Notes: generated by a model not told the origin, from the letters alone. 64,000 bases of DNA from Apodemus sylvaticus (GCF_947179515.1 NC_067490.1:28123327-28187326); one strand, 5' to 3'; numbered from the stretch's first letter, positions 10,790 to 21,882 are shown. A program made the numbers and translations.

Positions 10790-10922
10790 CAAGAATAGGG
10801 TATTGCTATGTAGCCCTAGATGGCCTGTTACTACGGAGTGTAGGCTGGTTTTGAACTTGTGGTTATCCTCCAGCCTCTCACTTCAGAGTGCAGGGATTTC
10901 TGGCATGTATTACCACACCAGG
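10790..10922 (-). repeat. B1 SINE, diverged
   Basis: ATTGCTATGTAGCCCTAG, GTAGGCTGGTTTTGAACTTG, GTGCAGGGATTTCTGGCATG and ACCACACCAGGCC are the inverted B1 blocks in order. Confidence 0.75.
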
Positions 10923-10948
10923 CCAGAAAGGCATTGTTTAGCCAATTG

Positions 10949-11272
10949 TGATGGTTTGTATATGCTCAGCCCAGGGAGTGGCACTATTAAAAGGTGTGGC
11001 CCTGTTGAAGTAGGTGTCACTGTGGGCATGGGCTTTAAGACCCTCATCTTAGCTGCCTGAAAGTCAGTATTCTGCTAGCAGCCTTCAGATGAAGATGCAG
11101 AACTCTCAGCTCCTCCTGCACCATACCTGCCTGGATGCTGCCATGTTCCCTCCTTGATGACAATGGACTGAACCTCTGAACCTGTAAGCCAGCCCCAATT
11201 ACATGTTGTCCTTATGAGACTTGCCTTGGTCATGGAGTCTGTTCACACCAGTAAAACCCTAACTAAGATTCC
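10949..11272 (+). repeat. Rodent interspersed repeat, family A
   Basis: Near-complete copy: GTGATGGTTTGTATATGCTC, GGGAGTGGCACTATTAAAAG, GATGCAGAACTCTCAGCTCC, CTGGATGCTGCCATG, GAACCTGTAAGCCAGCCCC, AAAACCCTAACTAAG. The same family is on the minus strand at 3963. Confidence 0.85.
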
Positions 11273-11489
11273 AATCAATCTCCCTCTTAGGGAGATGACC
11301 AATAATTCTTTAAGATAGTTACAAATTCCCTCTCATGGATTTCATGCTCATCAGCTACCTCACCATTTTGATCTCCCACCCCTCCCTGTCCACGACTCTC
11401 ACACACAGGAAGGTAAGGGACAGATGCAATGTGTGAGTGTAGCACTTCCTGGCAGCTGTATGTTTTCCATTGTCAAAGAAACAGCCCAG

Positions 11490-11598
11490 AATTCTTACTT
11501 CCTTTGTTTGTTTGTTTTTCAGCATTAAAATGACCCTGAACTCATGACCCTCCTGCCTGAGTACTAGGATCATTGGTACATGCCACCATCCCCGGCCA
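11490..11598 (-). repeat. B1/B4-like 3' fragment
   Basis: TTTGTTTGTTTGTTTTTCAG, GAACTCATGACCCTCCTGCC and GTACATGCCACCATCCCCGG match an inverted SINE with its middle deleted. Confidence 0.6.
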
Positions 11599-11889
11599 GC
11601 ATCCTTATTTTATACATGCACAGCATTTGGGATGAGGTTAATGTCAGCTGACATGCTCAAGAGTCTGGGTACCATTTTCCGGCTGACATTTCAGGCCTCT
11701 GAGACTTCAAGACTGACAGCCAGTCTGCATTTATTAAGGCGGGGTCTACCTGGAGAGGCCAGTCACCTTTCTTTTGACAACATCTTGACCACTCTCTCTA
11801 GACTGCTTGAATTGCTTCACTTGTGAAGAGGTATTTTAATCATAATGCAAGACATACATCACTGGTCTAGAATGAGTTGATCTGATTTA

Positions 11890-12121
11890 AAATTTTTTAG
11901 ATTTATTTTTTATTTTATGACTGTGGGTGTTTTGCCTGCATGTATACGTGTGTGTGCACCACATGCGTGCCTGGTGCCCATGGAGGTTTGAAGAAGACAG
12001 AGGACTCCTGGAACTGGAGTTCTGGGTGATTGTGAACCACCATGTGGGTACTGATTACCAAGCCTGGGTCCTTTGTGAGAGCACCAAGTGTTTTCTTAGA
12101 TGCTGAGCCGCTCTTCAGCCC
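11890..12121 (-). repeat. B3-type SINE
   Basis: TTTTAGATTTATTTTTTATTT, TGTTTTGCCTGCATGTATAC, CACCATGTGGGTACTG and GCTGAGCCGCTCTTCAGCCC are the inverted B3 blocks in order. Confidence 0.85.
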
Positions 12122-12259
12122 TGAGCTGAGTTTTGAAGACTTTCCCAATTCTGCTATAAAGCCGAAAGCAGGTAAAACATCTGCTGAGACCACTGCTTGC
12201 ACCCATCTAATCATGAGGTTTTTGGACACCTTATGACCATAAGTGGAGGTGATTTACTT

Positions 12260-12407
12260 TTTTATCTTTTTATTTTAGAGACAGGGTCTCACTATGTAGC
12301 TTTGGCTGTCTTGGAACTCACCATATAGTCTAGGTTGGCCTTGAACTCACAGAGATCCACCTGCTGTGGGATGCTAAGATTAAAGGTGTGTGCCACTGTC
12401 CCTGGCT
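12260..12407 (-). repeat. B1 SINE
   Basis: GAGACAGGGTCTCACTATGTAG, GTTGGCCTTGAACTCACAG and AAAGGTGTGTGCCACTG give an inverted B1 at moderate divergence. Confidence 0.85.
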
Positions 12408-12509
12408 TAGTGGTAATGATCTTAATGAGAGGGCATTGTTCAGTGTAACAGGACATAATAATACAATAACACCGGTCTATGGTCTAGTTGCTACTTGGAA
12501 TTTTCTTCT

Positions 12510-12599
12510 CCTCCCCTTTTCCTTCCTTCCATCCTCCCTCCCCTCCCTCCCTCCCTCCCTCCCTCCCTCCTTTCTTTCTTCTTTCTTTCTTTCTTTCTT

Positions 12600-12644
<45 letters not shown>

Positions 12645-12713
12645 CCTTCCTTCCTTCCTTCCTTCCTTCCTTCCTTCCTTCCTTCCTTCCTTCCTTTCTT
12701 CCTTCCTTCCTTC

Positions 12714-12794
<81 letters not shown>

Positions 12795-12844
12795 TTCCTT
12801 CCTTCCTTCCTTCCTTTCTTCCTTTCTTCCTTCCTTCCTTCTTC

Positions 12845-12929
<85 letters not shown>
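12510..12929. repeat. Polypyrimidine array (TCCC/TC/CCTT/TTTC)n
   Basis: About 420 bases are pure pyrimidine on the plus strand, with successive blocks of CCCT, CTTT, a (CT)n at about 12603-12640, CCTT, then long TTTC runs broken by a second CCTT block. All six frames stay open for over 150 codons, which is an artefact. It abuts the T-rich end of the inverted B1 at 12930, so it most likely grew from that SINE's A tail. Confidence 0.95.
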
Positions 12930-13048
12930 CTGGAGACAGGCTCTCTCTGTATAGTCGTGATTGCTATAATATAGACCAGGCTGGCCTCCAAGTCACAGAG
13001 CTCTGTCTGACTCTGTCTCCCAAGTGCTAGGATCAAAGGGCAAGTGCC
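12930..13048 (-). repeat. B1 SINE at the edge of the polypyrimidine array
   Basis: GGAGACAGGCTCTCTCTGTATAG, GACCAGGCTGGCCTCCAAG and CCCAAGTGCTAGGATCAAAGG are inverted B1 blocks. Its expected oligo-T end is replaced by the adjoining TTTC array. Confidence 0.85.
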
Positions 13049-13662
13049 CCCCTCACCCCTACATGCAACTTAGTTGCAAGTTCTTCTTAGTTCTTCTTGC
13101 AACTAAGAGGGTCACAAATCGGGTCAGATTCCTGTGGTAAATGCACATAGTGTTTGCTTTTACCTTCTGTGCTCTTTATAGTGGCGGCCTTGCCATTAGA
13201 AGGGCTTTGAATGGAGCAGCAGCAGCAAAACAGTAGCCTGTGCAGCAGCTTCTCAAAATGTTGCCTACATCAGAATTCCCCAAACCTTGAAAACTTAGGC
13301 TGACAGGGAGAAAGGAGAGGTATTTGTTCTGCAAATAAAAATGTTACTAGGCAGTGGTGGTCCTGAGCATGGTGGGCTGTCAGTTATCTCAGAAATTATC
13401 ATGCATTATAATAAACTGGAAGGCTTTCAATCCAGAATTTTAATTCCTTATTGGTCCAGGATGGTACCCAAGGGTTTCAGTTCCCCTTGGTTACTGGCTG
13501 GTCATAATGACATCATGTTAAATCCTTGAAGTGACTCGAATCAGGGAGAGGAACTGCTTTTCTCATGTATGTCTACTATCCATAAGTCCACCAAATGGTC
13601 CCCTTAATTTGAGTACACATCATCTGTTAGAGCCTATACGGGTCCTCCGAAGTGCCCTCCCC
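13049..13662. other. Unassigned
   Basis: No repeat or gene recognised. A small tandem of CTTCTTAGTT/CTTCTTGCAACT lies at about 13080-13108. Confidence 0.4.
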
Positions 13663-13792
13663 CTCAACAGCCTCTTTGGGATTTCTCTGTGTAGCTCTCG
13701 CTGTCCTGGTACTTGCTCTGTAGACCAGGCTGGCCTTGAACTCAGAGATCTGCTTACCTCTGTCTCCCCAGTGCATGTACCACTGCTGCTGC
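13663..13792 (-). repeat. B1 SINE
   Basis: GGATTTCTCTGTGTAGCTCTC, GACCAGGCTGGCCTTGAACTC and GCATGTACCACTGCTGC show an inverted B1 lacking part of its right arm. Confidence 0.85.
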
Positions 13793-14039
13793 CACCACTT
13801 CCACCACCCAATACACTGGTTAGACTTAGCAGCTTCCTTATCACAGGAATGGGTCCTTAATGGCAATACTTATAAAGGATGAGTTTGCCTCCCTGTAAGA
13901 ATTCAGCCAATGGCTATACTCCTTTTGCCAATTGGTACTTTCTCCCAGAGTATACCTCAACCTCTACTGGATATGCACAAACAGGAATGTATGTGATTAA
14001 AAACCAGCTGTGAACCTTGACCTTTACCTGATACTTTTA

Positions 14040-14221
14040 TTTTATTTTATTTTATTTTTTGTTTTTTTGATTTGGTTTTTTTTGAGACAGGATTTCTCTG
14101 TATAGCCCTGGCTGTCCTGGAACTCACTCTGTAGACCAGGCACGCCTTGAACTCAGAAATCTGCCTGCATCTGCCTCCAAGAATGTGCTGCGATTACAGG
14201 CATGTACCACCACTGCCCGGT
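14040..14221 (-). repeat. B1 SINE with long T-rich end
   Basis: TTTTATTTTATTTTATTTT leads into GAGACAGGATTTCTCTGTATAG, TGTAGACCAGGCACGCC and ACAGGCATGTACCACCACTG. The inverted tail has turned into a TTTTA pentamer run. Confidence 0.9.
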
Positions 14222-14571
14222 TTACCTGATACTTTTAGACTAGCTTACCTCAGTGCTTGGTCCTTGACTGGCAGATTCCAGCTCATTTGAGAGCTTGTGG
14301 GAAATGCACATTTCCCAACATCATTGTAATCTGAATCTCTGGAGGGAATGAACCCTGACAATCTCTCCCAGTAGTTCTTCAAGTGTCACAAGGGTCCGAA
14401 GCTCTAATTGAGCACCTCGCAGGTACCAGGGGCTGAGTTAAACTGCGGTGTCTGCTTCACATCACTTCTGCCGCTACGGAATCCGGCAACAGATTTATCA
14501 GCTCTGGGTTTCCCAAGGTCAAGACTGCAGGAAATACATCTCTTTGGCAGTGGTAAAAACTACTGCACAGT
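14222..14571. other. Unassigned
   Basis: Unique-looking sequence with no recognised repeat or gene. Confidence 0.4.
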
Positions 14572-14740
14572 TGCGGGGCAGTGGTGGCGCACGCCTTTAA
14601 TCCTAGCCCTTGAGAGGCAGAGGCAGGCTGATTTCTGTAAATTCAAGGCCAGTCTGGTCTACAGACCTACTTTTAGGACAGCCAGGGCTACACAGGAACC
14701 CTGTCTTGAAAAACCAAAACCGAAACAAGAAGAACCCCAC
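14572..14740 (+). repeat. B1 SINE
   Basis: GGGGCAGTGGTGGCGCACGCC, TTTAATCCTAGCCCTTGAGAG, GGCCAGTCTGGTCTAC and CAGCCAGGGCTACACAGGAACC are in order, followed by an A/C-rich tail. Confidence 0.9.
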
Positions 14741-15169
14741 CAAACCCAAAACCCACCCACACTCATTAGAAAGCTCCTCAAACTCCGTCCAGAAACCAGC
14801 GACACAAGTCGCATGGCCATACAGTTCCTTCCCCTGAAGCTTCTGTACTAAAGAAAAATTACTGTAATATGTGAAGAAATAGCATATTATAGATGGAAAT
14901 ATGTGCAAGCTAAGATTATGAATAGTGAAATTCAAACTAGAACAAACTAGGAAAGGGTTTTAAAATTCAGAGTTTGAATGGAGAGAGCTAATATGTGTGT
15001 GTGCATGTTTGTGTGTATGCAGCATATGTATATGATATGATATATATGTATGTATATTAACTGATTCTGTTTGGTACAACATAAAGGAGTTGCTATTGCC
15101 AGAGGAATTTTAGTTTTAAAAAATTTCCTAAAACTCAAGACACACATGCATCTGCACACCTGATTATAT
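14741..15169. other. Unassigned, AT-rich right half
   Basis: A TATATG-rich patch lies at about 15025-15058. Otherwise nothing is recognised. Confidence 0.4.
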
Positions 15170-15184
15170 GCAGCACACATATGT

Positions 15185-15441
15185 TCACCACACACACACA
15201 CACACATATACAGAGAGAGATACACACAGACATAGACATACACAGAGACATACACACACAGAAATACACATGCACACAGAAACAGACAGACATGCACAGA
15301 GAGATGCAGACATACACACACACACACACACACATATACAGAGAGAGATACACACAGACATAGACATACACAGAAACATACACACACAGAAATACACATG
15401 CACACAGAAACAGACAGACATGCACAGAGAGATAGATGCAG

Positions 15442-15476
<35 letters not shown>

Positions 15477-15588
15477 CAGACAGAGACAAAGACAGAGAGA
15501 GACAGACAGACTCACACACAAAGACAAATAGACACACATACAAATATACACAGAGACAGACAGAGAGACACATACAGAGAAACACACA

Positions 15589-15626
<38 letters not shown>

Positions 15627-15640
15627 CAGAGCTACATAGG
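15185..15640. repeat. CA/CAGA array with a 128-bp tandem duplication
   Basis: Within this array a long phrase starting CATATACAGAGAGAGATACA occurs at 15205 and again at 15333, and the following about 100 bases match almost base for base (both contain GAAATACACATGCACACAG and GACATGCACAGAGAGAT). The period is 128 bases. A pure (CA)n-(GA)n closes the array at 15587-15626. Confidence 0.9.
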
Positions 15641-15839
15641 AAGAAAAACACAGAAACACATCAAAACCATTTTTTAAATTTTAGGAGACTCCTTGACTTG
15701 CCTGTCACATGACTAGGATAACCTCCTCCAATATAGGCTGTCTCACAGCAATCCTCAGAGCACACAGGATATCCTCTTCATACTAACAAAACACCCATGT
15801 GGATGTGTGTCTGCTGCTTTTCATTTCAAAAAGCAAGAG

Positions 15840-15925
15840 AGTGGCTGGTCTTGAACTCACAGATATCTGCCTGCTGCTGCCTTCCAAGTTCTGAGGTTAA
15901 AGGTGTGCACCACCATGGCTGGGCT
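15840..15925 (-). repeat. B1 SINE fragment
   Basis: GGCTGGTCTTGAACTCACAG, CTGCCTTCCAAGTTCTGAGG and AAAGGTGTGCACCACCATGGC are the 5' half of an inverted B1. Confidence 0.7.
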
Positions 15926-16096
15926 ATTATATAATTTATGTATATGAGTGCTCTATTTGCATGTATGCCTGCTTAACAGAAGAAGGCATTAGATCTCATT
16001 ACAGGTGGTCGTGAGCCACCATGTGGGTGCTGGGAATTGAACTCAGGACCTCTGGAAGAGCAACCTCTTAATTGCTAAGCCATCTCTCCAGCCCTG
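15926..16096 (-). repeat. B2/B3 SINE
   Basis: GATCTCATTACAGGTGGTCG, TGAGCCACCATGTGGGTGC, GGAATTGAACTCAGGACC and GCCATCTCTCCAGCCC give an inverted B2-family element joined to the B1 fragment at its left. Confidence 0.9.
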
Positions 16097-16279
16097 AAAG
16101 GATGACTTTTATAAGCCACGACTCATTTTTTTGTTTGTTTTTGTTTTTGTTTTTAATTTATAAAGAGACGACTAGTCTTGACAATAGCTTTTCTCAGTTA
16201 CCACAGCCTATATTGATAAGTTCTGTTTTCAGTGTTCAACTAGAGGGTTCTATCTCAATGTTTGATCTTCTTATTTATA

Positions 16280-16415
16280 GAGAAGGAAAGAGCTACTCTG
16301 TAACCTTGGCTGAACTGGAACTCACTGAATAGCCCAAGCTGAACTTTAACTCACAGCTGTCCTCCTGCCTTAGGCTTCTGAGTGTTGAGATTGCAGATTT
16401 GCCATCACGTCAGGA
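16280..16415 (-). repeat. Old B1-like SINE
   Basis: ACTCTGTAACCTTGGCTGAAC, GAACTCACTGAATAGCCC and TCCTCCTGCCTTAGGCTTC are inverted B1 blocks at high divergence. Confidence 0.6.
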
Positions 16416-16839
16416 TATTGGACCCAAGAATATATGCAGGTTAGCCTGCCTTCTTATGATACTAACCCCATTCGGAGCCCTGATACCTGTCTGTTGTTAA
16501 TTTCTTCCAAATAGTTTCACACCAGGAAGTTACTTTTCAACATATGAAGTTTCCTTTTCCTAATAATAAAGAATTTGAACTTCTTTAGTTAAAGTTCATA
16601 TACAAAGTAATGGTTTCTATGAAGGCATCATCAGATTGTCATTGTGACAATTCGTGTATGTGGTTCTCCTCTGTTTCTCTCTTCTGCTCCCATTCCCTGC
16701 CCTGGTGTGACTTCTTAAGGAAGAAAAGAAGAGTCAGACACAGCATCCCCAAAATCAACTTACTTTGTTCTTGGCTCTCTCCCACCATCCTTGATAGTAT
16801 TTTGATTCATGTGAGCCAACACACTTTATAATAATTATA
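16416..16839. other. Unassigned
   Basis: No repeat or gene recognised in this AT-leaning stretch. The right end may belong to the L1 that follows. Confidence 0.35.
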
Positions 16840-17475
16840 TGATAGTTACAATAAAAATGCCTGGTTAAAGGGAACATTATGTTTTGGATAAGACAGAGAC
16901 AAAGTGTGGAGACTGAGGGAAAGACCATCCAGAGACTGCCCCACCTAGGGATCCATACCATATACAGTTACAAAACCCAGACACTATTGTGGATGCCAAC
17001 AAGTACTTGCTGACTGGAGCCTGTTATAGTCTCCTGAGAGGCCCTGCCAATGTATGACAAATACAGAGGAGGACACTCTCAGCCATCCATTGAACTGAGC
17101 ACAGAGTCTCCAATGGAGGAGCTAGAGAAAGGGCCCAAGAAGCTGAAGGGGTTTGCAGCACCATAGGAGGAACAACAATATGAACCGCCCAGTACCCCCA
17201 GAGCTCCCAGGGGCTAAACTACCAACCAAAGAGTACACATGGAGGGACCCATGGCTCCAGCTGCATATGAAGCAGAAGATAGCCTTGTTGGACATCAATA
17301 GGAGAGTAAGCTCTTGGTCCTGAGAAGGCTAGATGGCCCATTATAGGGGAATGCCAGGACTGGGAAGCGGGAGTGGGTGGATTGGTGAGCAGGGGAGGGG
17401 GATGGGATTGGAGGGGAACCAGGAAAAGGGACAACATTTAAAATGTAAATAAAGAATATATCTTTTTAAAAAAAG
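16840..17475 (+). mobile_element. L1 3' UTR, 5'-truncated
   Basis: The mouse L1 3' UTR is readable through: AGACAGAGACAAAGTGTGGAG, CATCCAGAGACTGCCCCACC, CAATGGAGGAGCTAGAGAAAG, AAGGGGTTTGCAGCACCATAGG, GGTGGAACAAC-like text, GGGGAATGCCAGGACTGGGAAG, and finally AATGTAAATAAAGAATATA with an A-rich end. It carries no ORF, as expected of a truncated insertion, and is moderately diverged from the youngest L1 subfamilies. Confidence 0.9.
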
Positions 17476-17689
17476 ACTGAGTCTCTTAGGTGCTATCAGC
17501 CTCATTTTTGTTCTTTGCAAAAAGATGGCTCTTTCTCCATGCCCATCCATTGTTTCCTCTGAAACTGGTTTTAATGAATTTCTCCTGCTCTTTGGCTTGA
17601 AGTAGGTATGTTATACTGGCAACAACTGTAGTGCATCTGTGGTAAGACAAACCTTCACTTGTTCTTAGCGTGATTTGTTTGATACTTTA

Positions 17690-17884
17690 AAAAAAATATT
17701 GAGGTTTTTGAAAAAGCTATATGCCTGTGTGGTGGTGATATAGATATGTGAATCCAGGTGCCATGGATTCCAGAAGAGAACATTCTATTATCTGAACTGA
17801 GCTGCTTCACGGGGTGCTAGGAACAGAACTCAGGTCTTCTTCAAGAGCAGCACCTGCTCTTAAGCACTGAACTCTCTCTTTAGT
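17690..17884 (-). repeat. B3/B2-family SINE, old
   Basis: GGTGCTAGGAACAGAACTCAGG, TCTTCAAGAGCAGCACCTGC and TCTTAAGCACTGAACTCTC are inverted B3-like blocks. Confidence 0.65.
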
Positions 17885-17894
17885 CCATTTGTTT

Positions 17895-18035
17895 AGTCAT
17901 TTTAAAACAGGGTGGCAGCCAGGCAGCTCAGGCTGGCCTAGAATTTACTATGTAGTCCTGGCTGACTTTGAACTCACAAATCTGACATGGTCTCCTGAGT
18001 GCTGGGATTAAATATGTATGTCATCACAATGGGCG
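17895..18035 (-). repeat. B1-like SINE, old
   Basis: CAGGCTGGCCTAGAATTTAC, GGCTGACTTTGAACTCAC and GAGTGCTGGGATTAAATATG are the inverted B1 order. Confidence 0.7.
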
Positions 18036-18036
18036 T

Positions 18037-18765
18037 GTTTGTAGGTTAATACATCTGTAGAGGGATTTTAATCCAGCAACAAGGCTACTCTGGCTGGAAT
18101 GCAGGTATGCCCTTAGCACATACCTTTAATCCCTCTGGCTTGAAAACAGACATATCCTTAGTACACCTATAATTCCAAACAATGAAGGTAAGGTTAGTTT
18201 GTAGAAGGAAGCACCAGTATTTGAAAGTGATGTCTAATTGAGGGGCAGACAAAGTGATGAATCAGAGAAAGATTTGACAGAATAGGATCTGCTCAACATT
18301 CAGGAGAAGAGAGAGGAAAGGGGGATACTTAAGGAAGAGCAATGCAGAGAGGAAGAGAGAGGGGAGGAGGACAGCTTTGACAGGTGACAGAGAGAGAGAA
18401 CAAGCTAGACACACGTGAAGACAGAACGATCCAGAGAACGAGAAGGAGCCTGAGGACTAGAACAGATTACCAAAGGTAGTATGAGACCAAGCACAGCAAT
18501 TCAGTCAAAAGCGGAAAGAAGCCAGTTTGAATCAGTCAGCAGGGAGTGGAGTTTTGAGCCAGAACAGCTGAGTTGACCAGCCAGTCAGATTTCAGAAAGA
18601 GATGGAAAGGCTGTGTGTATTCAGCAGTAAGTCTCAGAGGCTGAAGGCGTTCGAGGTGTAGATAAGATTGTACAGAGTCTAGAAGCTTCCAGGACTAGGC
18701 CTGGGTTAGCAGATGGAGGAGTAAACCTCTGAAATGACAGTTACATCAGGTGAATAAGATACTTT
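18037..18765 (+). mobile_element. Rodent LTR-like repeat (RMER17-like, best guess)
   Basis: Starts TGTTTGTAGGTTAATACATC and runs through AATCCAGCAACAAGGCTACTC, two 'TTTAATCCCTCTGGCTTG'-type near repeats, and a purine-rich GAGA-laden middle. The pattern resembles rodent class II LTRs of the RMER17 group as I remember them, but the name is not verified and I did not find a clean target duplication. Confidence 0.5.
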
Positions 18766-18874
18766 TACATACACTAGTGACTGATTCTATAGTCTGATGA
18801 TGTTCAGGTCTCTGGGAGGGAGCTACAATCCTAGTTTTGGGGTTATCCATAGAAATGTTTGTGGGTTTTGTTGT

Positions 18875-18962
18875 TTGTTTGTTTGTTTCTGGTATTAGTG
18901 ATTGAACCCAGGACCTCACACAAGGTCAAGTGTGGGCTCCACTACTGAACAATACCCCTGCC
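18875..18962 (-). repeat. ID/B4-type SINE
   Basis: GATTGAACCCAGGACCTCAC, then GGGCTCCACTACTGAACAATACCCC is the inverted ID (tRNA-Ala-derived) core; a TTTG run at its left replaces the A tail. Confidence 0.7.
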
Positions 18963-19760
18963 TGTAAAATAGTGTTTTAAAATCATCTTTGGGGCTTATG
19001 CTGGGAATTTCCCAAATATTCACACATGCTTAGTATGCACTAAGTTGATTCTTAGCCAGCTGCGAAGCTGAAACTTGAATTTAAAAGCTTGAACTGTCCA
19101 GAGGAAAGTGTTTATCGTTAAATAAAGCAGGCTTCTACCTTTGCCTAGACAGTAACCCGATTTGGGGATTGAACAGAATCTAAACATCAAGCTACATTGC
19201 CAAACTCTCTGGGAAGGATTTGATGAATTGGAAGTAACAGACATCATAATATACTTCAATAGTACCTGAAGAGTCTTAAATTAGGACAGCTCCTAACACT
19301 GATGATATTGCAGAGTCTTTTCTTATTTAGGACTGGATGAATTGTAGGCGTTTATGATTTTCCATTCAATATGAGATAGTCATTTAGTGACAGAAGATAG
19401 CTCACCGTGTGATTCATGAAAGTATGTGAGGTCAGGAATGTTGCTGTCTGCTTGACACAACACAGACTTCAACACAACATTTAATAATAAGTCTAGTACT
19501 GGATGACTGTTTAATTTTCTTATAGGGTTTCAAAAATATTTATCAATTCAACTTCACTTGAGAATCCCAGGATATGAAATTCCTATGTGCTATTAACACA
19601 GTGATACACTAACAAAAGTACCAATCTTATTTTTGGTTTATTACTTAGCATGATATTGTCATCAAATAAGTGTTAATGATTGAATGATTGAATTGGCAAA
19701 TGGGAAAGAGGAAATAATAGGCAGAAAGAAAATGATATAAATGCTAGATCACATTGTTTA
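18963..19760. other. Unassigned AT-rich DNA
   Basis: No repeat, gene or obvious regulatory cluster recognised. Confidence 0.4.
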
Positions 19761-19761
19761 C

Positions 19762-19893
19762 TCACTTGTTTGTTTTGAGATGGGATCTCCTGTAGCCCAT
19801 CTGGACCTAAAACTCACTATGCAGCTGAGTCTGGCCTTGAACTCAGCCTCTTGAGTTCTGAGATCATGGGCACATATCACCATGCCTAATTCT
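19762..19893 (-). repeat. B1-like SINE, old
   Basis: TTTGTTTTGAGATGGGATCTCC, GTCTGGCCTTGAACTCAGCC and GGCACATATCACCATGCC are inverted B1 blocks. Confidence 0.7.
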
Positions 19894-20207
19894 ACTCCTC
19901 TTTTAAAAAGTTTGAAAACAATAAAAGCCAAGTGATTTGCTGAAGAAACTTAGGTCAACATAAAGTGACTTTAGCTAAGACTTCCAAACTTAGCATCTCT
20001 ACCTTTCTTCCACACTGCTACTGCCTGCATCTTCTCTTTTAAGCAGTTATTAGCTCTACCTACATATTAAACTCACCACAATAAATATTTATTGTGTGTG
20101 TGCTGAGGCTTTGACCCATGGCGAGCACATGCTACCCACACACTCTGAGTGGCACTCCATCTTCTGTACAATGCTTTTTGAAGTATAGCAATGTCCAATC
20201 CCCATCT

Positions 20208-20738
20208 GTCTCAGTTACCTTTCTATTGTGGTGACAAGATACCACAGACAAGGCAACTTATAAAAGGAAGCATTTAGTTCATGATTTATGGAGAGTCCAT
20301 GATTGTGGAACAACGGCATGGTGGCAGGAACAGCTGAGAGCTCACATCTTGATCCACAAGTTGGAGAGAGAGAGGGAGAGGGGGAAAGGGGAAGGGGGAT
20401 ATGAAGAGGGGGAGGGAAAGGGGAAGATAGGGAAGAGAAGATGAAGAGGGGGAGGAGAAGATGAAGAGGGGGGAGGGAAAGGGGAAGGGTGAGAGGAAGA
20501 GAGAGGAAGGTGGAGGAGGAGGGGGAAGGGAGGAAGGGGAGGGGAGAGAGAAAAGGAGAGGAAGAGGGAGAGGGAGAGGGAGAGGGAGAGGGGAATGGCC
20601 AGAGTCTTTTGAAACCTCAAACCTGCCTGGTGACACTTCAACAGGGCCACACCCCCTACTCCTTCCCAAACAGTTCCACCAACTCTGACCAAGCATGCGA
20701 ACATAGGAGCCTGTGTGACCATTCTCACTCAAATCACC
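20208..20738 (-). repeat. Rodent interspersed repeat split by a GA tract
   Basis: Left part: CAGTTACCTTTCTATTGTGG, GACAAGATACCACAG, AACTTATAAAAGGAAGCATTTAG. Right part: GACACTTCAACAGGGCCACACC, AACAGTTCCACCAACTCTGACC, GACCATTCTCACTCAAATCACCAC. The two parts belong to one unit, separated by a 230-base G/A tract. It is related to the other 'ATTGCTGTGA...ACACCATGAC' repeats in the window (25903, 29217). Confidence 0.7.
20363..20593. repeat. Polypurine tract (GA/GGGA/GGAA)n
   Basis: Almost uninterrupted purine on the plus strand for about 230 bases, ending in a regular AGGGAG hexamer run at about 20560-20592. It lies inside the interspersed repeat at 20208-20738. Confidence 0.9.
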
Positions 20739-20844
20739 ACACACTGTTTTGCACTCTCATCCCAGGTTTCTTGTTTTACTGTGAGTAGCTCTTCTCTGTA
20801 GCTAACTGAGAACCACCATGTTTGGGGATTATATTACTACAGTC

Positions 20845-21023
20845 TTTAAAAGAGTTATTTTTTTCATTAAATGTGTATGTGTGCGCATACATGTGTGTAC
20901 CTGAAGAGCTCAGAAGAACTGGCTGTGGGGACACACCCATGTGGGAACTGAACTTCTGGGAACTGAACTTGGGTCTTCTGTAAGCACAGTACTTGCTCTT
21001 AAGCACACAGCCTTCTCTCCAAC
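20845..21023 (-). repeat. B3-type SINE
   Basis: TTTCATTAAATGTGTATGTG, ACATGTGTGTACCTGAAG, GAACTTGGGTCTTCTGTAAG and TCTTAAGCACACAGCCTTCTC. A 14-base phrase CTGGGAACTGAACT is duplicated at about 20947-20969. Confidence 0.7.
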
Positions 21024-21034
21024 ACCTTCCTATG

Positions 21035-21125
21035 TGTTTTGAGCCCAGGGTGGCATCAGGTTTGTGATCCTCCTGCCTCAGACTCCTGAGGGTTTGCAAT
21101 ATAGGCTGCTCCACCATGCATAGCG
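21035..21125 (-). repeat. B1-like fragment
   Basis: TGATCCTCCTGCCTCAGACTC and GGCTGCTCCACCATGCATAGC are the 5'-most part of an inverted, old B1. Confidence 0.5.
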
Positions 21126-21865
21126 TCCTCCCTTCCACCCCACCCCAGTGCTGCCTTTCACATGCTGGGCAAGCTTTTTGTTGAACTATATTCCCAAGTC
21201 TTCTCAGTCCTATCTATGATCTTAGTGATTAAAAAAACAATAACATAAAGACCCATTAAACAAAGTTTACTCTCAAGCTTCTTTCCAAGATTTGAAACCC
21301 CATGTTGAGAATCTGCTGTGCCAAGGGTAAATGCCAACACGATCCAAGTGACTATCTTGTTCTGCTCTATACAACTTCACCTGTTGGCCTGGGAGGTTTA
21401 CTCAGTGCTGAGTCAGCATAAAACAACCCACTCCCCATCCCCCCTTGACATTAAATACACACCAGGAGATTACTTTTCCTACTGTCACGGAAAGGTTAAA
21501 GAACACGGGTCAGAGCTCATGGATTCTGCAGAGTGCCTTGGGGTGTGTCGTGATAACGCAGCGCTGCACAGATGCCGCCACCGGGCTCACTCGCCTGTGC
21601 TGTTGTTTTCAGGCTGGTTAAGTACCATGGCTCATTTGTTCTCTCCATGAGCAGCATCTTAACAGTGTGCTCATAGGCAAGTGAGGCCAGCGATGGGAAA
21701 GCTAAGCTGCAGTCTACTTTTATCAAATATTTCTTACTATTTGGTGGGGAGGGCGGGTGGGGAGTGGAGCCAGCTCCTCCGGATCTTCCATCCTTATGTG
21801 GGTTCAGGGGTCAGTCTCAGGTGGTGTTCACCCCCCACCAAGCATCTTATTTTGTATTTCTTTCA
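21126..21865. other. Unique-looking DNA, locally CpG-bearing
   Basis: No repeat is recognised from about 21290 to 21865. A CpG-bearing patch lies at about 21545-21595 (GTGTCGTGATAACGCAGCGC, GCCGCCACCGGGCTCACTCG), which is unusual in bulk mouse DNA. No exon structure is evident. Confidence 0.4.
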
Positions 21866-21869
21866 CAGC

Positions 21870-21882
21870 GTGTGCGTGTGTC

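Noticed and set aside
12388..13036. Four overlapping frames of 159-188 codons on both strands
   Set aside because: All are translations of the TTTC/CCTT array; no start context, domain or splice support.
14947..15712. 234- and 174-codon cysteine/valine-rich frames
   Set aside because: Read-through of CA/CAGA microsatellite (GTGTGT giving Cys-Val), not cysteine-rich peptides.
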